Shown: piece by piece, positions 28,047 to 37,428 of the stretch
Position numbering within the stretch: position 1 is the first letter of the stretch
Layout: each line of letters begins with the position of its first letter
Origin: Gemella haemolysans
GTDB lineage: Bacteria > Bacillota > Bacilli > Staphylococcales > Gemellaceae
Assembly (NCBI RefSeq): GCF_028308085.1
Contig: NZ_JAQMFS010000084.1
Coordinates: 1-40,215 of the forward strand
Length of the DNA: 40,215 nt
Direction of reading: 5' to 3'
Translations under genes and position numbers: made by a program
The notes under the pieces: model-generated
The model's input: only the letters and a program-made list of their open reading frames with translations
The model's database searches: none
Told to the model about the DNA's origin: nothing

Positions 28047-28076
28047 ATTATAATATATATGAGGTGTATTTTACAA
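28047..28076 (-). promoter_or_regulatory. Promoter of the deoxyribosyltransferase gene
   Basis: On the minus strand, TTGTAA (28076-28071) and TATAAT (28052-28047) have an 18-base spacer. The gene start is 28 bases beyond the -10. Confidence 0.75.
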
Positions 28077-28183
28077 CTAATGTTGAAGGAAAGTGATAGT
28101 GATTATAAGTTCTACTAGTTATTTTAATTTATTTCTATTATAATAATTATAGTAGTATAGAAAAATATGTGAGGATATTATTG

Positions 28184-30292
28184 ATGAAAAGTGTAGTACT
28201 TTGTGAAAAACCGTCGGTTGCTCGTGATATTGCGAGGAATCTCGGTGCTAAAAATAATAAGAATGGTTGCTTAGAGGGAGATAAATATGTAGTTACATGG
28301 GCATTGGGACACTTGATTACCCTTCAAACACCGGATAAATATAAAGAATTTAATAATGTGAATTTAGAAAGTTTACCGATGATTCCGAAATATATGAAGA
28401 CTGAGGTTATTAAGAAGACTTTTAAACAATATAAAGTAGTGGAGAATGCTCTAAATAGAAAAGATGTTAATGAAATTATTATTGCAACTGATGCTGGACG
28501 TGAGGGTGAGTTAGTTGCTCGCTACATTATTGATAAAGCTAAATGTAATAAAAATATTAAACGTCTATGGATTTCGTCTGTAACTGATAAGGCAATTAAA
28601 GATGGATTTAAAAATTTAAAAGATGGAAAAGAATATCTAGGATTATATCATTCTGGTATAGCTCGCGCTAATGCAGATTGGTTAGTTGGGATTAATGCTT
28701 CAAGAGCCTTAACACTAAAATACAATGCATCTCTAAACTGTGGTAGAGTTCAAACTCCAACTTTACAGATGGTTTTCGAACGAGAAGAAAAAATTAAACA
28801 GTTTAAGCCGAAAGATTATTTTACATTTGAAGCACAAATTGATGGTGTTAAGTTTAGCTGCGGTAACAGTGAGTTTAATTTAGGTAGAGCAGAACAATTT
28901 ATTAAGAAAAATATTAATAAAGATATTAAATTTAACGATGTTCAAAAAAAATCTAAGACTTCTTCGGCTAAACCATTATATAATTTAACAGATATTCAAC
29001 AAACAGCAAGTGCTTTATTTGGTATGTCACCGAAACAGACGCTGAATATTGTTCAAAGTCTTTATGAAAGACATAAGGTATTGACATATCCTAGAACGGA
29101 TAGTAGATATTTAACAAGTGATATGAAAAATACTTTAAGAGATCGTGTGCAGGCTATAGGTGGAGATTTTAAAGAAATCACGGCTAAGTTACTAAGAGAA
29201 AAAGACTTAAATGCTAAGAAAATTATTAATAATGCAAAAGTAAGTGATCACCATGCGATTATACCTACAGAACAAAGACCAAATTATATGTCTATGTCTG
29301 AGATGGAGATGAAAATATATAATTTAGTGGCAAAAAGATTTTTAGAAAACTTACTACCTGACTATAAATATGAAGAAACAACTTACTCATTTACTCTAGA
29401 AAATAAGGTGTTTTCAGCAAAAGGTCTAAAAGTTCTTCAGGAAGGTTATAAAGTTTTAAGTAAAGAAGAAATCCAAGATAAAGTTATTAATCTAATGAAT
29501 AATAGTCTTAAACTTGAATCATTAGTTTATAATAAGAAACAAACTACTCCTCCTAGTTATTATACTGAAGGTAGTTTAATATATGCTATGGAAAATCCAT
29601 TTGAATTTGTTGATGATGAGAATGAAAGAAAAATTCTTAAGGAAACAAATGGTATCGGAACTGTTGCGACAAGGGCGGATATATTAGAGAAACTATTTAC
29701 GAATGATTATTTAGTATTGGATAATGGAAGAATTAAAACTACTAATAAGGCTAAACAGCTACTTAATTTAGTTCCGAAAAATCTTAAGAGTCCGTCTCTA
29801 ACAGCGGTATGGGAAAAACAACTTGATAATATTGCTAGAAATAAACTTTCTAAAGATAAGTTTCTAAATGATGTTAAACAATATACAAAATCTTGTATCG
29901 CAGAAATTAAAGATAGTGAAGATAAGTTCAAGCATGATAACATTAGTGGTAAGAAATGTGAAGAGTGCGATAGTTTTATGTTAGAAGTAGATAAAAAAGG
30001 AACTAAAATGCTAAAATGTTCTAATCCAAACTGTCGTAATCGCAAGGTGATTAGCCGTTTAACAAATCTTCGTTGTGATAATTGTCATAAGAAAATGACG
30101 TTATTCGGAAATGGGGAAAATGCTACATATCGCTGTCAATGTGGAAATTCGTTGAAACAAAAAGAAGTCGATAAGAGAATTAAATCAAGTAAAAAAGATA
30201 AGGCTAGCCGTGTAGATATGAAAAAATACATGAAGCAGGAAAAATTAGAAAATAACGCACTAGCAGGATTAGCAGGATTAAAGCTTAAGTAA
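28184..30292 (+). CDS. topB: DNA topoisomerase III
   Basis: This type IA topoisomerase (702 residues) relaxes and decatenates DNA by single-strand passage. The TOPRIM domain opens with VVLCEKPSVARDIA and has DAGREGE (103-109). The nucleophile is Tyr302 in TYPRTDSRYL. The C-terminal region has cysteine pairs CEECD, CSNPNC, CDNC and CQCG, zinc-binding-like modules. The frame is open from GTG 28169, but GAGG at 28171-28174 fits ATG 28184, which matches the TopB N-terminus. It stands alone. TopB rather than TopA is chosen from the N-terminal wording and length. Confidence 0.93.
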   Translation: MKSVVLCEKPSVARDIARNLGAKNNKNGCLEGDKYVVTWALGHLITLQTPDKYKEFNNVNLESLPMIPKYMKTEVIKKTFKQYKVVENALNRKDVNEIIIATDAGREGELVARYIIDKAKCNKNIKRLWISSVTDKAIKDGFKNLKDGKEYLGLYHSGIARANADWLVGINASRALTLKYNASLNCGRVQTPTLQMVFEREEKIKQFKPKDYFTFEAQIDGVKFSCGNSEFNLGRAEQFIKKNINKDIKFNDVQKKSKTSSAKPLYNLTDIQQTASALFGMSPKQTLNIVQSLYERHKVLTYPRTDSRYLTSDMKNTLRDRVQAIGGDFKEITAKLLREKDLNAKKIINNAKVSDHHAIIPTEQRPNYMSMSEMEMKIYNLVAKRFLENLLPDYKYEETTYSFTLENKVFSAKGLKVLQEGYKVLSKEEIQDKVINLMNNSLKLESLVYNKKQTTPPSYYTEGSLIYAMENPFEFVDDENERKILKETNGIGTVATRADILEKLFTNDYLVLDNGRIKTTNKAKQLLNLVPKNLKSPSLTAVWEKQLDNIARNKLSKDKFLNDVKQYTKSCIAEIKDSEDKFKHDNISGKKCEECDSFMLEVDKKGTKMLKCSNPNCRNRKVISRLTNLRCDNCHKKMTLFGNGENATYRCQCGNSLKQKEVDKRIKSSKKDKASRVDMKKYMKQEKLENNALAGLAGLKLK

Positions 30293-30393
30293 AATTATAG
30301 AGATACATCTTGTTAAATTTATAGATTGAGTTTAATTAATGATGATGTTAAAAAAATTTTTTTCGTATAAATGTAGTGTTAAAAGCAAGTCTG

Positions 30394-30402
30394 TGCTATA
30401 AT
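30394..30402 (+). promoter_or_regulatory. cmk operon promoter (extended -10)
   Basis: TGCTATAAT (30394-30402) is a consensus extended -10; the -35 region is weak. It lies 33 bases before the cmk start. Confidence 0.65.
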
Positions 30403-30435
30403 GTATATTGAAAAAATTTGTCTGAGAGGTATATA

Positions 30436-31110
30436 ATGAAATATGTATCAGTGGCTGTAGATGGGCCAGCAGGATCTGGAAAAAGTACGATAACAAAAAT
30501 GGTAGCTGAAAAACTAGGATTTAACTATGTTGATACTGGTGCTATGTATCGTGCATTAACTTATAATTTTCTATCTAATGATCTAAAAGAATTGGAAGAA
30601 AATAAAATTAAAGAATTACTTAAAGAGTTAGATTTTAGAGTAGAATATGTTGATGGTGTTCAATATGTATATGTAAACGATGTGGAAGTTAGTGATAAAA
30701 TACGTACTGCAGAAGTTAGTAAGTATACTTCATTATTCGCTAAATCTCCTGCAGTAAGAGAATTCCTAATTGATACTCAAAGAAATCTAGCTCATACTAA
30801 TAATATTATTATGGATGGACGTGATATTGCTTCAGTTGTCCTACCTAATGCAGATGTTAAAATATTTTTAACAGCATCTGTTGAAGAAAGAGCAAGAAGA
30901 AGGGTATTGGATTTTGAACGACAAGGTCTAGAAAATGTTGATTTTGAAAAAGTTAAGGAAGATATTAAATCTAGAGATTGGCAAGATGAAAATAGAGATA
31001 TTGCCCCACTAGTAAAAGTTGATTCTGCAACGTTATTAGACACGACTTCTATGACTATTGACGAAGTTGTTGATAAAATGACTGAACTAGTGAAAGCTGT
31101 AGAAAGATAA
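30436..31110 (+). CDS. cmk: Cytidylate kinase
   Basis: Cmk phosphorylates CMP and dCMP with ATP. The 224 residues include the P-loop GPAGSGKST (10-18), DTGAMYRALTY, MDGRDIASVVLPNADVKIFL and RRVLDFERQG in the lid region. An in-frame TTG at 30418 would be upstream of the ribosome site; AGAGG (30425-30429) points to ATG 30436. It opens a three-gene operon with plsC and a thioesterase-like gene. Confidence 0.95.
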   Translation: MKYVSVAVDGPAGSGKSTITKMVAEKLGFNYVDTGAMYRALTYNFLSNDLKELEENKIKELLKELDFRVEYVDGVQYVYVNDVEVSDKIRTAEVSKYTSLFAKSPAVREFLIDTQRNLAHTNNIIMDGRDIASVVLPNADVKIFLTASVEERARRRVLDFERQGLENVDFEKVKEDIKSRDWQDENRDIAPLVKVDSATLLDTTSMTIDEVVDKMTELVKAVER

Positions 31111-31129
31111 TATTAAATAGGAGTGTAGC

Positions 31130-31717
31130 ATGTATAATTTTGTAAGAATATTATTAAGTTTATTTTATAAAACATTTTATAAAGTTACGATTGTTAATAA
31201 AGAAAAAATAGAAAATGCTAAAGGTGTAGTAATCTCAGGGAATCACCTGAGTAATCATGATCCATTATTATTCCCAGCTTTTTTCGAGAAAAATATCCGC
31301 TTCATAGCTAAAGAAGAATTGTTTAAAATAGTTTTTGTTAAACAAGCTTTAGAAGCGACAGGAGCAATTCCTATAAAAAGAGGCACATTTGATAGAACAG
31401 CGATAAATAATAGTATTAAATTACTTAAAGAAGGAGAAGTTATCGGGATTTTTCCTGAGGGTACTCGTTCTCATTCAAAAGATTTAGACCTTGGTCAATC
31501 TCATAATGGAGCGTCATTTATCGCTACGAGAGCAAAAACAAAAATTATTCCATTTGCTATTATCCCAAATAAAAATTTTAGAATTTTTTCTAGTATTAAG
31601 ATAGTAATTGGTGATGAGATAGATGCTGCTTCTTTAAAAGAAGAAGGTAAAACTCATGACGAGATTACTGCTATATTAATGGAAAAAATTTCAGAATTGA
31701 TTGCAAAGGAGAAATAA
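31130..31717 (+). CDS. plsC: 1-acyl-sn-glycerol-3-phosphate acyltransferase
   Basis: PlsC adds the second acyl chain to lysophosphatidate at the membrane, making phosphatidate. The 195-residue protein has the acyltransferase motifs NHLSNHDP (HX4D, His39 and Asp44), IKRGTFDR and FPEGTRS (108-114). The first 20 residues form a hydrophobic membrane-associating helix. TAGGAG precedes ATG, 19 bases after cmk; cmk-plsC pairing is common in Bacillota. Confidence 0.92.
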   Translation: MYNFVRILLSLFYKTFYKVTIVNKEKIENAKGVVISGNHLSNHDPLLFPAFFEKNIRFIAKEELFKIVFVKQALEATGAIPIKRGTFDRTAINNSIKLLKEGEVIGIFPEGTRSHSKDLDLGQSHNGASFIATRAKTKIIPFAIIPNKNFRIFSSIKIVIGDEIDAASLKEEGKTHDEITAILMEKISELIAKEK

Positions 31718-31718
31718 A

Positions 31719-32150
31719 GTGTACGAAAAAACGATTAAATTTAAATTAGAAAAAAAATTTTTCAATCAAGCTGGTTTTTTAGATAATAAATATGTTTACG
31801 AATGGATGAATCTTGCTAAGAAGTATTATTTAAACGGCTTAGGTATAGATATCGATTCTTTAATTAACTATAATTTATATTATGCTGATATTGATGTTAA
31901 GTATTCGATAAGATCCAATATAAGATATAATAGTCAAGATATTTTTATAAAAGCATGGATTGAAAAACATAGCGGAATCAAAACGATTTTTTCTTATGAA
32001 TTTTTTGTGGATGGAGAAGTATTTATTATCGCTTCAAGTTCTCACAATATTCTAGGAACAGATAGTGACCGTGCTATAAGAATAGATAGAAATTTACCAA
32101 AATGGGATCAAATTCTTAAAGATGTTGTAGCAAATGAATATAAAGAGTAA
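31719..32150 (+). CDS. Hotdog-fold thioesterase-like protein
   Basis: The 143-residue protein resembles the 4-hydroxybenzoyl-CoA/YbgC thioesterase group: the opening strand KTIKFKLEKKFFNQAGFLDNKYVYEWMNLAKKYY, a long central helix and strands VKYSIRSNIRYNSQDIFIKAWIEKHSG. The usual catalytic Asp motif before the helix is not evident (NQAGFLDNK instead), so activity is uncertain. The start is GTG 31719, seven bases after AAGGAG; the start and ribosome site overlap the plsC end, suggesting coupling. Its neighbours hint at acyl-CoA or acyl-carrier chemistry. Confidence 0.55.
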   Translation: MYEKTIKFKLEKKFFNQAGFLDNKYVYEWMNLAKKYYLNGLGIDIDSLINYNLYYADIDVKYSIRSNIRYNSQDIFIKAWIEKHSGIKTIFSYEFFVDGEVFIIASSSHNILGTDSDRAIRIDRNLPKWDQILKDVVANEYKE

Positions 32151-32164
32151 CTATAAATAATTAA

Positions 32165-32211
32165 AGGAGTTTCTCACTAATATGAAAATTTCATATTTTT
32201 GAGAGGCTCCT
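32165..32211. terminator. Palindromic terminator-like element, copy 2
   Basis: AGGAGTTTCTCA... pairs with ...TGAGAGGCTCCT around the inner stem AATATGAAA/TTTCATATT, making a 47-bp hairpin after the cmk operon. The minus-strand arm AGGAGCCTCTCAAAAAT nearly repeats that of the element at 406-462. The T run after it is poor. Confidence 0.6.
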
Positions 32212-32275
32212 CTTATACTTTTAAAACTTTACGATGAATTTATGAATGTAGATATATTAAATATATCCTGTTTAA

Positions 32276-32304
32276 TTGATAAATAATTGATTTTATTATA
32301 TACT
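32276..32304 (+). promoter_or_regulatory. Promoter of the desulfurase-thiI-trmFO operon
   Basis: TTGATA (32276-32281) and TATACT (32299-32304) are 17 bases apart. The leader contains a 10-bp inverted repeat, AAATATGTTT (32318-32327)/AAACATATTT (32337-32346), able to form a hairpin before the ribosome site. Confidence 0.75.
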
Positions 32305-32373
32305 TTATAGTGGTTCAAAATATGTTTATTTTTTAAAAACATATTTAATTATTGAGAAAGAAAGGTAGATAGT

Positions 32374-33525
32374 ATGATATATTTAGATAATTGTGCTACG
32401 ACTAAACCGTATAAAGAAGCTCTAGATGCTTTTGTGGAAGTTAATACGTCTTATTATGGAAATCCAGCTAGTATCAACAAATTTGGAAAAACAACTAATA
32501 AGCTTCTTTCAGCTGCAAGAGCTCAAGTGGCAACTATTCTTGGTGTAGGGGAAGATAGTATCTTTTTTACTTCATGTGCTACCGAGAGTAATAATATTGC
32601 ATTATTAGGAAGTGTTGAACACAAGAAAGATTTTGGAAATAGAATTATTGTTTCTAAGATTGAACATCCTTCAGTTTTAGAAACATTTAGAGAATTAGAA
32701 AGACGTGGTTTTATTTTAGACTATGTTAATGTTGATGAGAATGGTATTATAGATTTAAATCATTTAAAAACATTATTAAATAAAGAAACTATATTATTAA
32801 GTGTGATGCAAGTTAATAATGTATTCGGGGCAATTCAACCTATCAATGAAATTTCAGAAATACTAAAAGATTTTCCAAAAGTTCATTTTCATGTTGATGG
32901 TGTGCAAGGAGTATTAAAAAATAGTATTGACCTTTCAAAAGTTGATAGTTATTCTATTTCTGCACATAAATTTCATGGATTAAAAGGTATTGGAGTGTTG
33001 TATTTAAAATCTAGACGAACAGTTCATAATATTACTTTTGGTGGTGGACATGAGGATGGATTACGTAGTGGAACAGTAAATGTAGCAGCTGCGGTAAGTT
33101 TAGCAAAATCATTAAGATTATCGCAAGAAAAAGTTGAAGTGATAAAAGCTAAACACAAGGAATATAAAAAACTTATTGTTGATGAATTCTCTAAATATAA
33201 GCATATAGTAATTAATTCACCATTGAGTGAAAACTTTATGGATTCTATTGTTAATATTAGCTTACCAAAAATTAAGGGTGAGGTAATTGTTAATGCCTTG
33301 AATGATAGAGGTATTATGGTTTCTACAACTAGTGCTTGTTCTTCAAAAACATTCCATCTTAATGAGGCATTGTATGCAAGGGGATTATCTAAGGAAAATA
33401 TAGAAGGTAGTATTCGAGTTAGTTTCTCATATGAAACTACAAGAAAAGAAGTTGAAACGTTTATTGAAGTATTAATAGATGAGTACAATAAAAAATTTAA
33501 AGAGGTAATTGAAAGTGGAATTTAG
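32374..33525 (+). CDS. Cysteine desulfurase (NifS/IscS family, NifZ-like)
   Basis: This PLP enzyme takes sulfur from cysteine and passes it on as a persulfide. The 383 residues show IYLDNCATTKPYKEA, the PLP-contact segment HVDGVQGV, the PLP lysine Lys199 in SAHKFHG and the sulfur-carrying Cys322 in TSACSSK. The next gene is thiI with an 11-base overlap, the same pairing as nifZ-thiI in Bacillus, where the desulfurase feeds 4-thiouridine formation. AAAGGTAG precedes ATG. A role in tRNA thiolation is therefore more likely than general Fe-S assembly. Confidence 0.92.
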   Translation: MIYLDNCATTKPYKEALDAFVEVNTSYYGNPASINKFGKTTNKLLSAARAQVATILGVGEDSIFFTSCATESNNIALLGSVEHKKDFGNRIIVSKIEHPSVLETFRELERRGFILDYVNVDENGIIDLNHLKTLLNKETILLSVMQVNNVFGAIQPINEISEILKDFPKVHFHVDGVQGVLKNSIDLSKVDSYSISAHKFHGLKGIGVLYLKSRRTVHNITFGGGHEDGLRSGTVNVAAAVSLAKSLRLSQEKVEVIKAKHKEYKKLIVDEFSKYKHIVINSPLSENFMDSIVNISLPKIKGEVIVNALNDRGIMVSTTSACSSKTFHLNEALYARGLSKENIEGSIRVSFSYETTRKEVETFIEVLIDEYNKKFKEVIESGI

Positions 33526-34765
33526 TCATATTATAGTAAGATACGGAGAACTTACTCTAAAATCTGGGAATAGAAATGAATTTCTAAAAAAACTTACAAA
33601 AAATATTAGATATAATTTACAAGGATTAACAGGTTTTCATGTTCAAACAAAAAGAGATAGAATGTATATACATTTAGATCACAATGAAGATGTTCATGAA
33701 ATTATGGAAAGATTAAAAAGAGTACCAGGTATTCATAATTTTTCACCTGTATTAAGAGCGGGATTAGATGTTGAAGAAGCTAAGAAGGTTATTGATAAGC
33801 TTCTTGAAACTAAGTTAGATAAGGAATACAAATTTAAAATTCAAACCAAAAGACCAAATAAAAACTTCCCGCACAACACAAATGAATTAAATAATGTATT
33901 TGGAAGTCATGTGTTAATAAACTACAAAAATCTAAAAGTAAATGTAAAACAACCTGATTTTGTTATTAATGTGGAAGTTCGTAGTGAAGGAATATTTATT
34001 TTTACTGATTTTATAAAAGGAGTGGGAGGTTTCCCAGTTAATACTTCTTCGAAAGCTTTATTACTATTATCTGGTGGTATTGATTCACCAGTAGCTGCAC
34101 ACACACTTCAAGTTAAGGGTGTAGAAGTTGAAATGATTCATTTCCAATCCCCTCCATTCACTTCTGCAGAAGCGTTACAAAAGATTTTTGATTTAACTAC
34201 AAAATTAAGTCAAGTAGTAGGGAAAATTAAATTACACGTTGTTAACTTTACTAAATTACAAACAGAGATCGTTAAACGTGTTCCATCGAATTATACTATG
34301 ACTTCGACAAGAAGATTCATGTTACGTATAGCTGAAGAAGTAGCTAAAAAAGAAGGATGTTTAGCAATTGCTACAGGAGAATCATTAGGTCAAGTAGCTT
34401 CTCAAACACTAGAGTCGATGAATTGTATTAATGAGGTAACTAACCTACCGATATTAAGACCACTATTGACAATGGATAAAGTAGATATAATTAAAATTGC
34501 TCAAGAAATTGAAACATTAGAAATTTCTAATCTTCCTTTTGAAGATTGTTGTACAATTTTCACACCAAAGGCACCAAAAACAAAACCAAGATTAGAAAAA
34601 ATTAAAGCTTATGAAGCACGAGATGACTACTCAGATTTAATAACTGAGACATTAGATAGTGTTCAAACATATTTATTTGATAAAAATGGTAGAGTTATTA
34701 CTCAATATATGAGAGAACAAGAAGCTAAAAAAGAAGAAAAAGAAGATTTTTCAGATTTATTATAA
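33515..34765 (+). CDS. thiI: tRNA 4-thiouridine synthase ThiI
   Basis: ThiI adenylates U8 of tRNA and transfers sulfur to make 4-thiouridine. The 416-residue chain has an N-terminal ferredoxin-like part (IIVRYGELTLKSGNR), a THUMP domain (about 60-165) and the PP-loop ATPase motif SGGIDSPVA (186-194). It has no C-terminal rhodanese domain, as in Bacillus, where the paired desulfurase suffices. The start is taken as GTG 33515, nine bases after AGAGG; an upstream TTG (33509) is too close to the ribosome site. A role in thiamine synthesis is known for some relatives but less likely without the rhodanese part. Confidence 0.93.
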   Translation: MEFSHIIVRYGELTLKSGNRNEFLKKLTKNIRYNLQGLTGFHVQTKRDRMYIHLDHNEDVHEIMERLKRVPGIHNFSPVLRAGLDVEEAKKVIDKLLETKLDKEYKFKIQTKRPNKNFPHNTNELNNVFGSHVLINYKNLKVNVKQPDFVINVEVRSEGIFIFTDFIKGVGGFPVNTSSKALLLLSGGIDSPVAAHTLQVKGVEVEMIHFQSPPFTSAEALQKIFDLTTKLSQVVGKIKLHVVNFTKLQTEIVKRVPSNYTMTSTRRFMLRIAEEVAKKEGCLAIATGESLGQVASQTLESMNCINEVTNLPILRPLLTMDKVDIIKIAQEIETLEISNLPFEDCCTIFTPKAPKTKPRLEKIKAYEARDDYSDLITETLDSVQTYLFDKNGRVITQYMREQEAKKEEKEDFSDLL

Positions 34766-34785
34766 AATAGAAAGTGAGATTATTA

Positions 34786-36090
34786 ATGGAAAAAAAAGTA
34801 ATTGTAATTGGAGCAGGACTGGCAGGAAGTGAAGCTGCTTGGCAACTTGCAAAACGTGGAGTAAAGGTTGATCTTTATGAGATGAGACCTAAGAAAATGA
34901 CTCCAGCTCATAAAACACAAAACTTTGGAGAGTTGGTTTGTTCTAACTCGCTACGAGCTAATAATATAACAAATGCTGTTGGATTATTAAAAGAAGAGAT
35001 GAGAATGTTAGATTCAATCATTATTAAATGTGCGGATGCAACACAAGTACCAGCTGGTGGAGCACTTGCGGTAGATAGAGATAAATTCTCAGAAATGATT
35101 ACTGAAACTATTAAAAATCATCCAAATATTAATGTTATCGGTGAAGAACTACCACAAATTCCTAAAGGAGATGTACCTGTAATAGTAGCAACAGGACCAC
35201 TTACATCAGATGCATTAAGTCAAGATATTAGAAACTATACTAAACAAGATGGATTATATTTCTATGATGCAGCAGCACCGATTATAGAAAAAGATTCTAT
35301 TGATATGGAGAAAGTTTATCTTAAATCAAGATATGATAAAGGAGAAGCGGCTTATTTAAATTGTCCGATGACAAAAGAAGAATTCACTAATTTCTATAAT
35401 GAATTAATAACAGCTGAAGCTGCTCCGTTAAAAGAATTTGAAAAAGAAATTTACTTTGAAGGGTGTATGCCTTTTGAAGAAATGGCAAAACGTGGAGAGA
35501 AAACTCTATTATTTGGACCGATGAAACCAGTAGGATTAGAAGATCCAAAAACTGATAAACGTCCATATGCTGTTGTTCAATTGCGTCAAGATAACAGTGA
35601 AGGAACTCTATACAATATTGTTGGATTCCAAACACACCTTAAATGGGGTGAACAAAAGAGAATAATTAATATGATTCCTGGGCTTGAAAATGCTAATATC
35701 GTACGATATGGTGTTATGCACAGAAATACATACTTAAATTCTCCGCAATTATTAGAAAAAACATATAGATTAAAAGAAGAAAAAAATATTTATTTCGCTG
35801 GTCAAATGACAGGGGTAGAAGGATATGTTGAAAGTGCAGCTTCAGGTATTGTTGCGGCGTTAAATGCACTTTATAATACTGAAGACAGAGATGTAGTATT
35901 TCCAACTGAAACAATGATAGGGGCAATGGCTAACTATATCGTTGATAGCACAAGTAAAAACTTCCAGCCAATGAATGCGAATTTTGGTATTATCAAACCA
36001 CTTCCTGAAAGAATCAAAGATAAAAAGGAAAAATATGAAAGATATGCTAAAAGATCGCTAGAAATGTTAGAAAATTTCAAAATTGATTAA
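34786..36090 (+). CDS. trmFO: Folate-dependent tRNA (m5U54) methyltransferase
   Basis: TrmFO methylates U54 of the tRNA T-loop using methylene-THF and FAD. The 434 residues contain the FAD-binding [16 protein letters not shown] (6-21), [14 protein letters not shown], the family cysteine segment [11 protein letters not shown] and the late FAD motif [18 protein letters not shown]. The frame is open from GTG 34774; I choose ATG 34786, which fits the family N-terminus and has GTGAG upstream. With thiI before it, the operon is devoted to tRNA modification. Confidence 0.95.
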   Translation: MEKKVIVIGAGLAGSEAAWQLAKRGVKVDLYEMRPKKMTPAHKTQNFGELVCSNSLRANNITNAVGLLKEEMRMLDSIIIKCADATQVPAGGALAVDRDKFSEMITETIKNHPNINVIGEELPQIPKGDVPVIVATGPLTSDALSQDIRNYTKQDGLYFYDAAAPIIEKDSIDMEKVYLKSRYDKGEAAYLNCPMTKEEFTNFYNELITAEAAPLKEFEKEIYFEGCMPFEEMAKRGEKTLLFGPMKPVGLEDPKTDKRPYAVVQLRQDNSEGTLYNIVGFQTHLKWGEQKRIINMIPGLENANIVRYGVMHRNTYLNSPQLLEKTYRLKEEKNIYFAGQMTGVEGYVESAASGIVAALNALYNTEDRDVVFPTETMIGAMANYIVDSTSKNFQPMNANFGIIKPLPERIKDKKEKYERYAKRSLEMLENFKID

Positions 36091-36093
36091 ATT

Positions 36094-36137
36094 AATTTTT
36101 AAAAAGTCTTACAATTTATTGAAATAAATGTTATAAT
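36094..36137 (+). promoter_or_regulatory. codY promoter
   Basis: TTACAA (36109-36114) and TATAAT (36132-36137) are 17 bases apart. AATTTTTAAAAAGT (36094-36107), just upstream, differs from the CodY box AATTTTCWGAAAAT at three positions, so weak autoregulation is possible. Confidence 0.75.
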
Positions 36138-36169
36138 AGTCAGGGAAGTATTTTGTAAGGAGAAAATTA

Positions 36170-36952
36170 ATGGCAAGTTTATTACAAAAAACAAGAAAAA
36201 TTAGTACAATTTTACAAGAAGGACGCCACGAAAACGTAGACTTTGAAGCTATGGCTATGCGTCTTAGTCCAATTTTAGATTCAGTAGTTTATATTCTAGA
36301 TACTGAAGGAAATATTCTTGGTTATGATTCAATCGTTGATTATTCAAATGAACGTATGGAAAAAATTATCCAAGAACGAAAGGTTCCTAAAGCGTATTTG
36401 GATGCAACATTAAAAGTTTATGCCACAAAGGTTAATATTCCTTTCCAAGACCCATTATCAATTTTCCCTGAAGAAGAAGAAGAACGCTTTGAAGGAAACA
36501 GTTATACTGTAATCTTACCAATTCGAGGTGGTGGAGACCGTTTAGGTACACTTGTAATTGGTAGAATGGATAATGATTTCAAAGATGATGATTTAGTTTT
36601 AGCTGAGTATGCATCTACAGTAGTAGGTATCGAGATTTTACATGAAAAACAAGATAAAGAGAAAAACTTAGCAAGAGATAAAGATATGGTTAATATGGCT
36701 CTGAACTCATTATCATTCTCTGAGAAAGAAGCTATTGAACATATCTTTAGAGAATTAGATGGAACAGAAGGATTATTAATTGCTAGTAAGATTGCGGATA
36801 GAGTAGGAATTACTAGATCTGTAATCGTAAATGCTCTTAGAAAATTAGAGAGTGCAGGTATTATTGAATCTAAATCATTAGGTATGAAGGGTACATATAT
36901 TAAAGTACTAAAAGAATATTTCTTAGAATTAATGTTTTCTAACGAATTTTAA
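36170..36952 (+). CDS. codY: Global transcriptional repressor CodY
   Basis: CodY senses branched-chain amino acids and GTP and represses nutrient-scavenging genes when nutrients are plentiful. The 260-residue protein is complete: N-terminal GAF domain (about 1-155; LLQKTRKISTILQ at the start, RLSPILDSVVYILD) and C-terminal winged helix (about 180-258), where ASKIADRVGITRSVIVNALR is the recognition region. AAGGAG precedes ATG. It is transcribed from its own promoter after trmFO. GTP sensing ties it to the purine genes in this window. In Staphylococcus and Bacillus, xerC-clpQ-clpY separate trmFO and codY; here they are missing. Confidence 0.97.
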   Translation: MASLLQKTRKISTILQEGRHENVDFEAMAMRLSPILDSVVYILDTEGNILGYDSIVDYSNERMEKIIQERKVPKAYLDATLKVYATKVNIPFQDPLSIFPEEEEERFEGNSYTVILPIRGGGDRLGTLVIGRMDNDFKDDDLVLAEYASTVVGIEILHEKQDKEKNLARDKDMVNMALNSLSFSEKEAIEHIFRELDGTEGLLIASKIADRVGITRSVIVNALRKLESAGIIESKSLGMKGTYIKVLKEYFLELMFSNEF

Positions 36953-36970
36953 TAAGTAAAATTGTAAAAA

Positions 36971-37006
36971 AAGAAAGGTTGTAGATTTACAGCCTTCCTT
37001 TTTTTA
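36971..37006. terminator. Bidirectional terminator after codY
   Basis: AAGAAAGGTTGTA (36971-36983) pairs with TACAGCCTTCCTT (36988-37000) with wobble. A T run follows on plus, and an A run precedes it that becomes T on the minus strand. Confidence 0.85.
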
Positions 37007-37026
37007 CTTGAAAATTATTTAGTATT

Positions 37027-37410
37027 CTATTTGGTTAATTTATCAATAAATTTTTTATTGTTAATAATTACTCTCGTGTGTGAAGCATCACCGATTTTTT
37101 TATCTTCTTCGAAGGCCTCTAAAGAAAAAATAATAACTTTTTCTTTAATAACCTCAGCAATTTCTCCTTGAATTGTAATTTCTTTACCGACCAAAGTAGG
37201 AGCAAGATGGTTAATATTTATATTACTTCCAACACTACCAAACTCATCTGATAAGAAAGTGTTCAGGTATGTTTTAGCAGCATTTTCCATAAATGCTACA
37301 AGACTTGGAGTGGCTAATACTTCTAGATCACCGCTTCCCATGAATTTAGCTGTGTTTGTATCTGACACTATATATTTTTGTTTGAATTGTTTATTAATTT
37401 CTATATTCAT
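37027..37410 (-). CDS. Hotdog-fold thioesterase, FlK-like
   Basis: The 127-residue protein looks like the fluoroacetyl-CoA-thioesterase-like branch of the hotdog family: GSGDLEVLATPSLVAFMENAA (about 26-46) with the Thr and Glu expected in the active site, then HLAPTLVGKEI with the expected His, and strands ending SHTRVIINNKKF. These proteins hydrolyse acyl-CoA esters; fluoroacetate use is not implied. AGGAG lies eight bases before ATG 37410, and the mutX-like gene is 18 bases upstream, so the two form an operon. Substrate unknown. Confidence 0.7.
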   Translation of the reverse strand: MNIEINKQFKQKYIVSDTNTAKFMGSGDLEVLATPSLVAFMENAAKTYLNTFLSDEFGSVGSNININHLAPTLVGKEITIQGEIAEVIKEKVIIFSLEAFEEDKKIGDASHTRVIINNKKFIDKLTK

Positions 37411-37428
37411 AATTTTACTCCTATTGAA

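Noticed and set aside
33024-33488. 154-codon minus-strand open frame opposite the cysteine desulfurase gene
   Set aside because: The plus-strand gene is complete with its catalytic Cys and PLP Lys; this is reverse-strand shadow.
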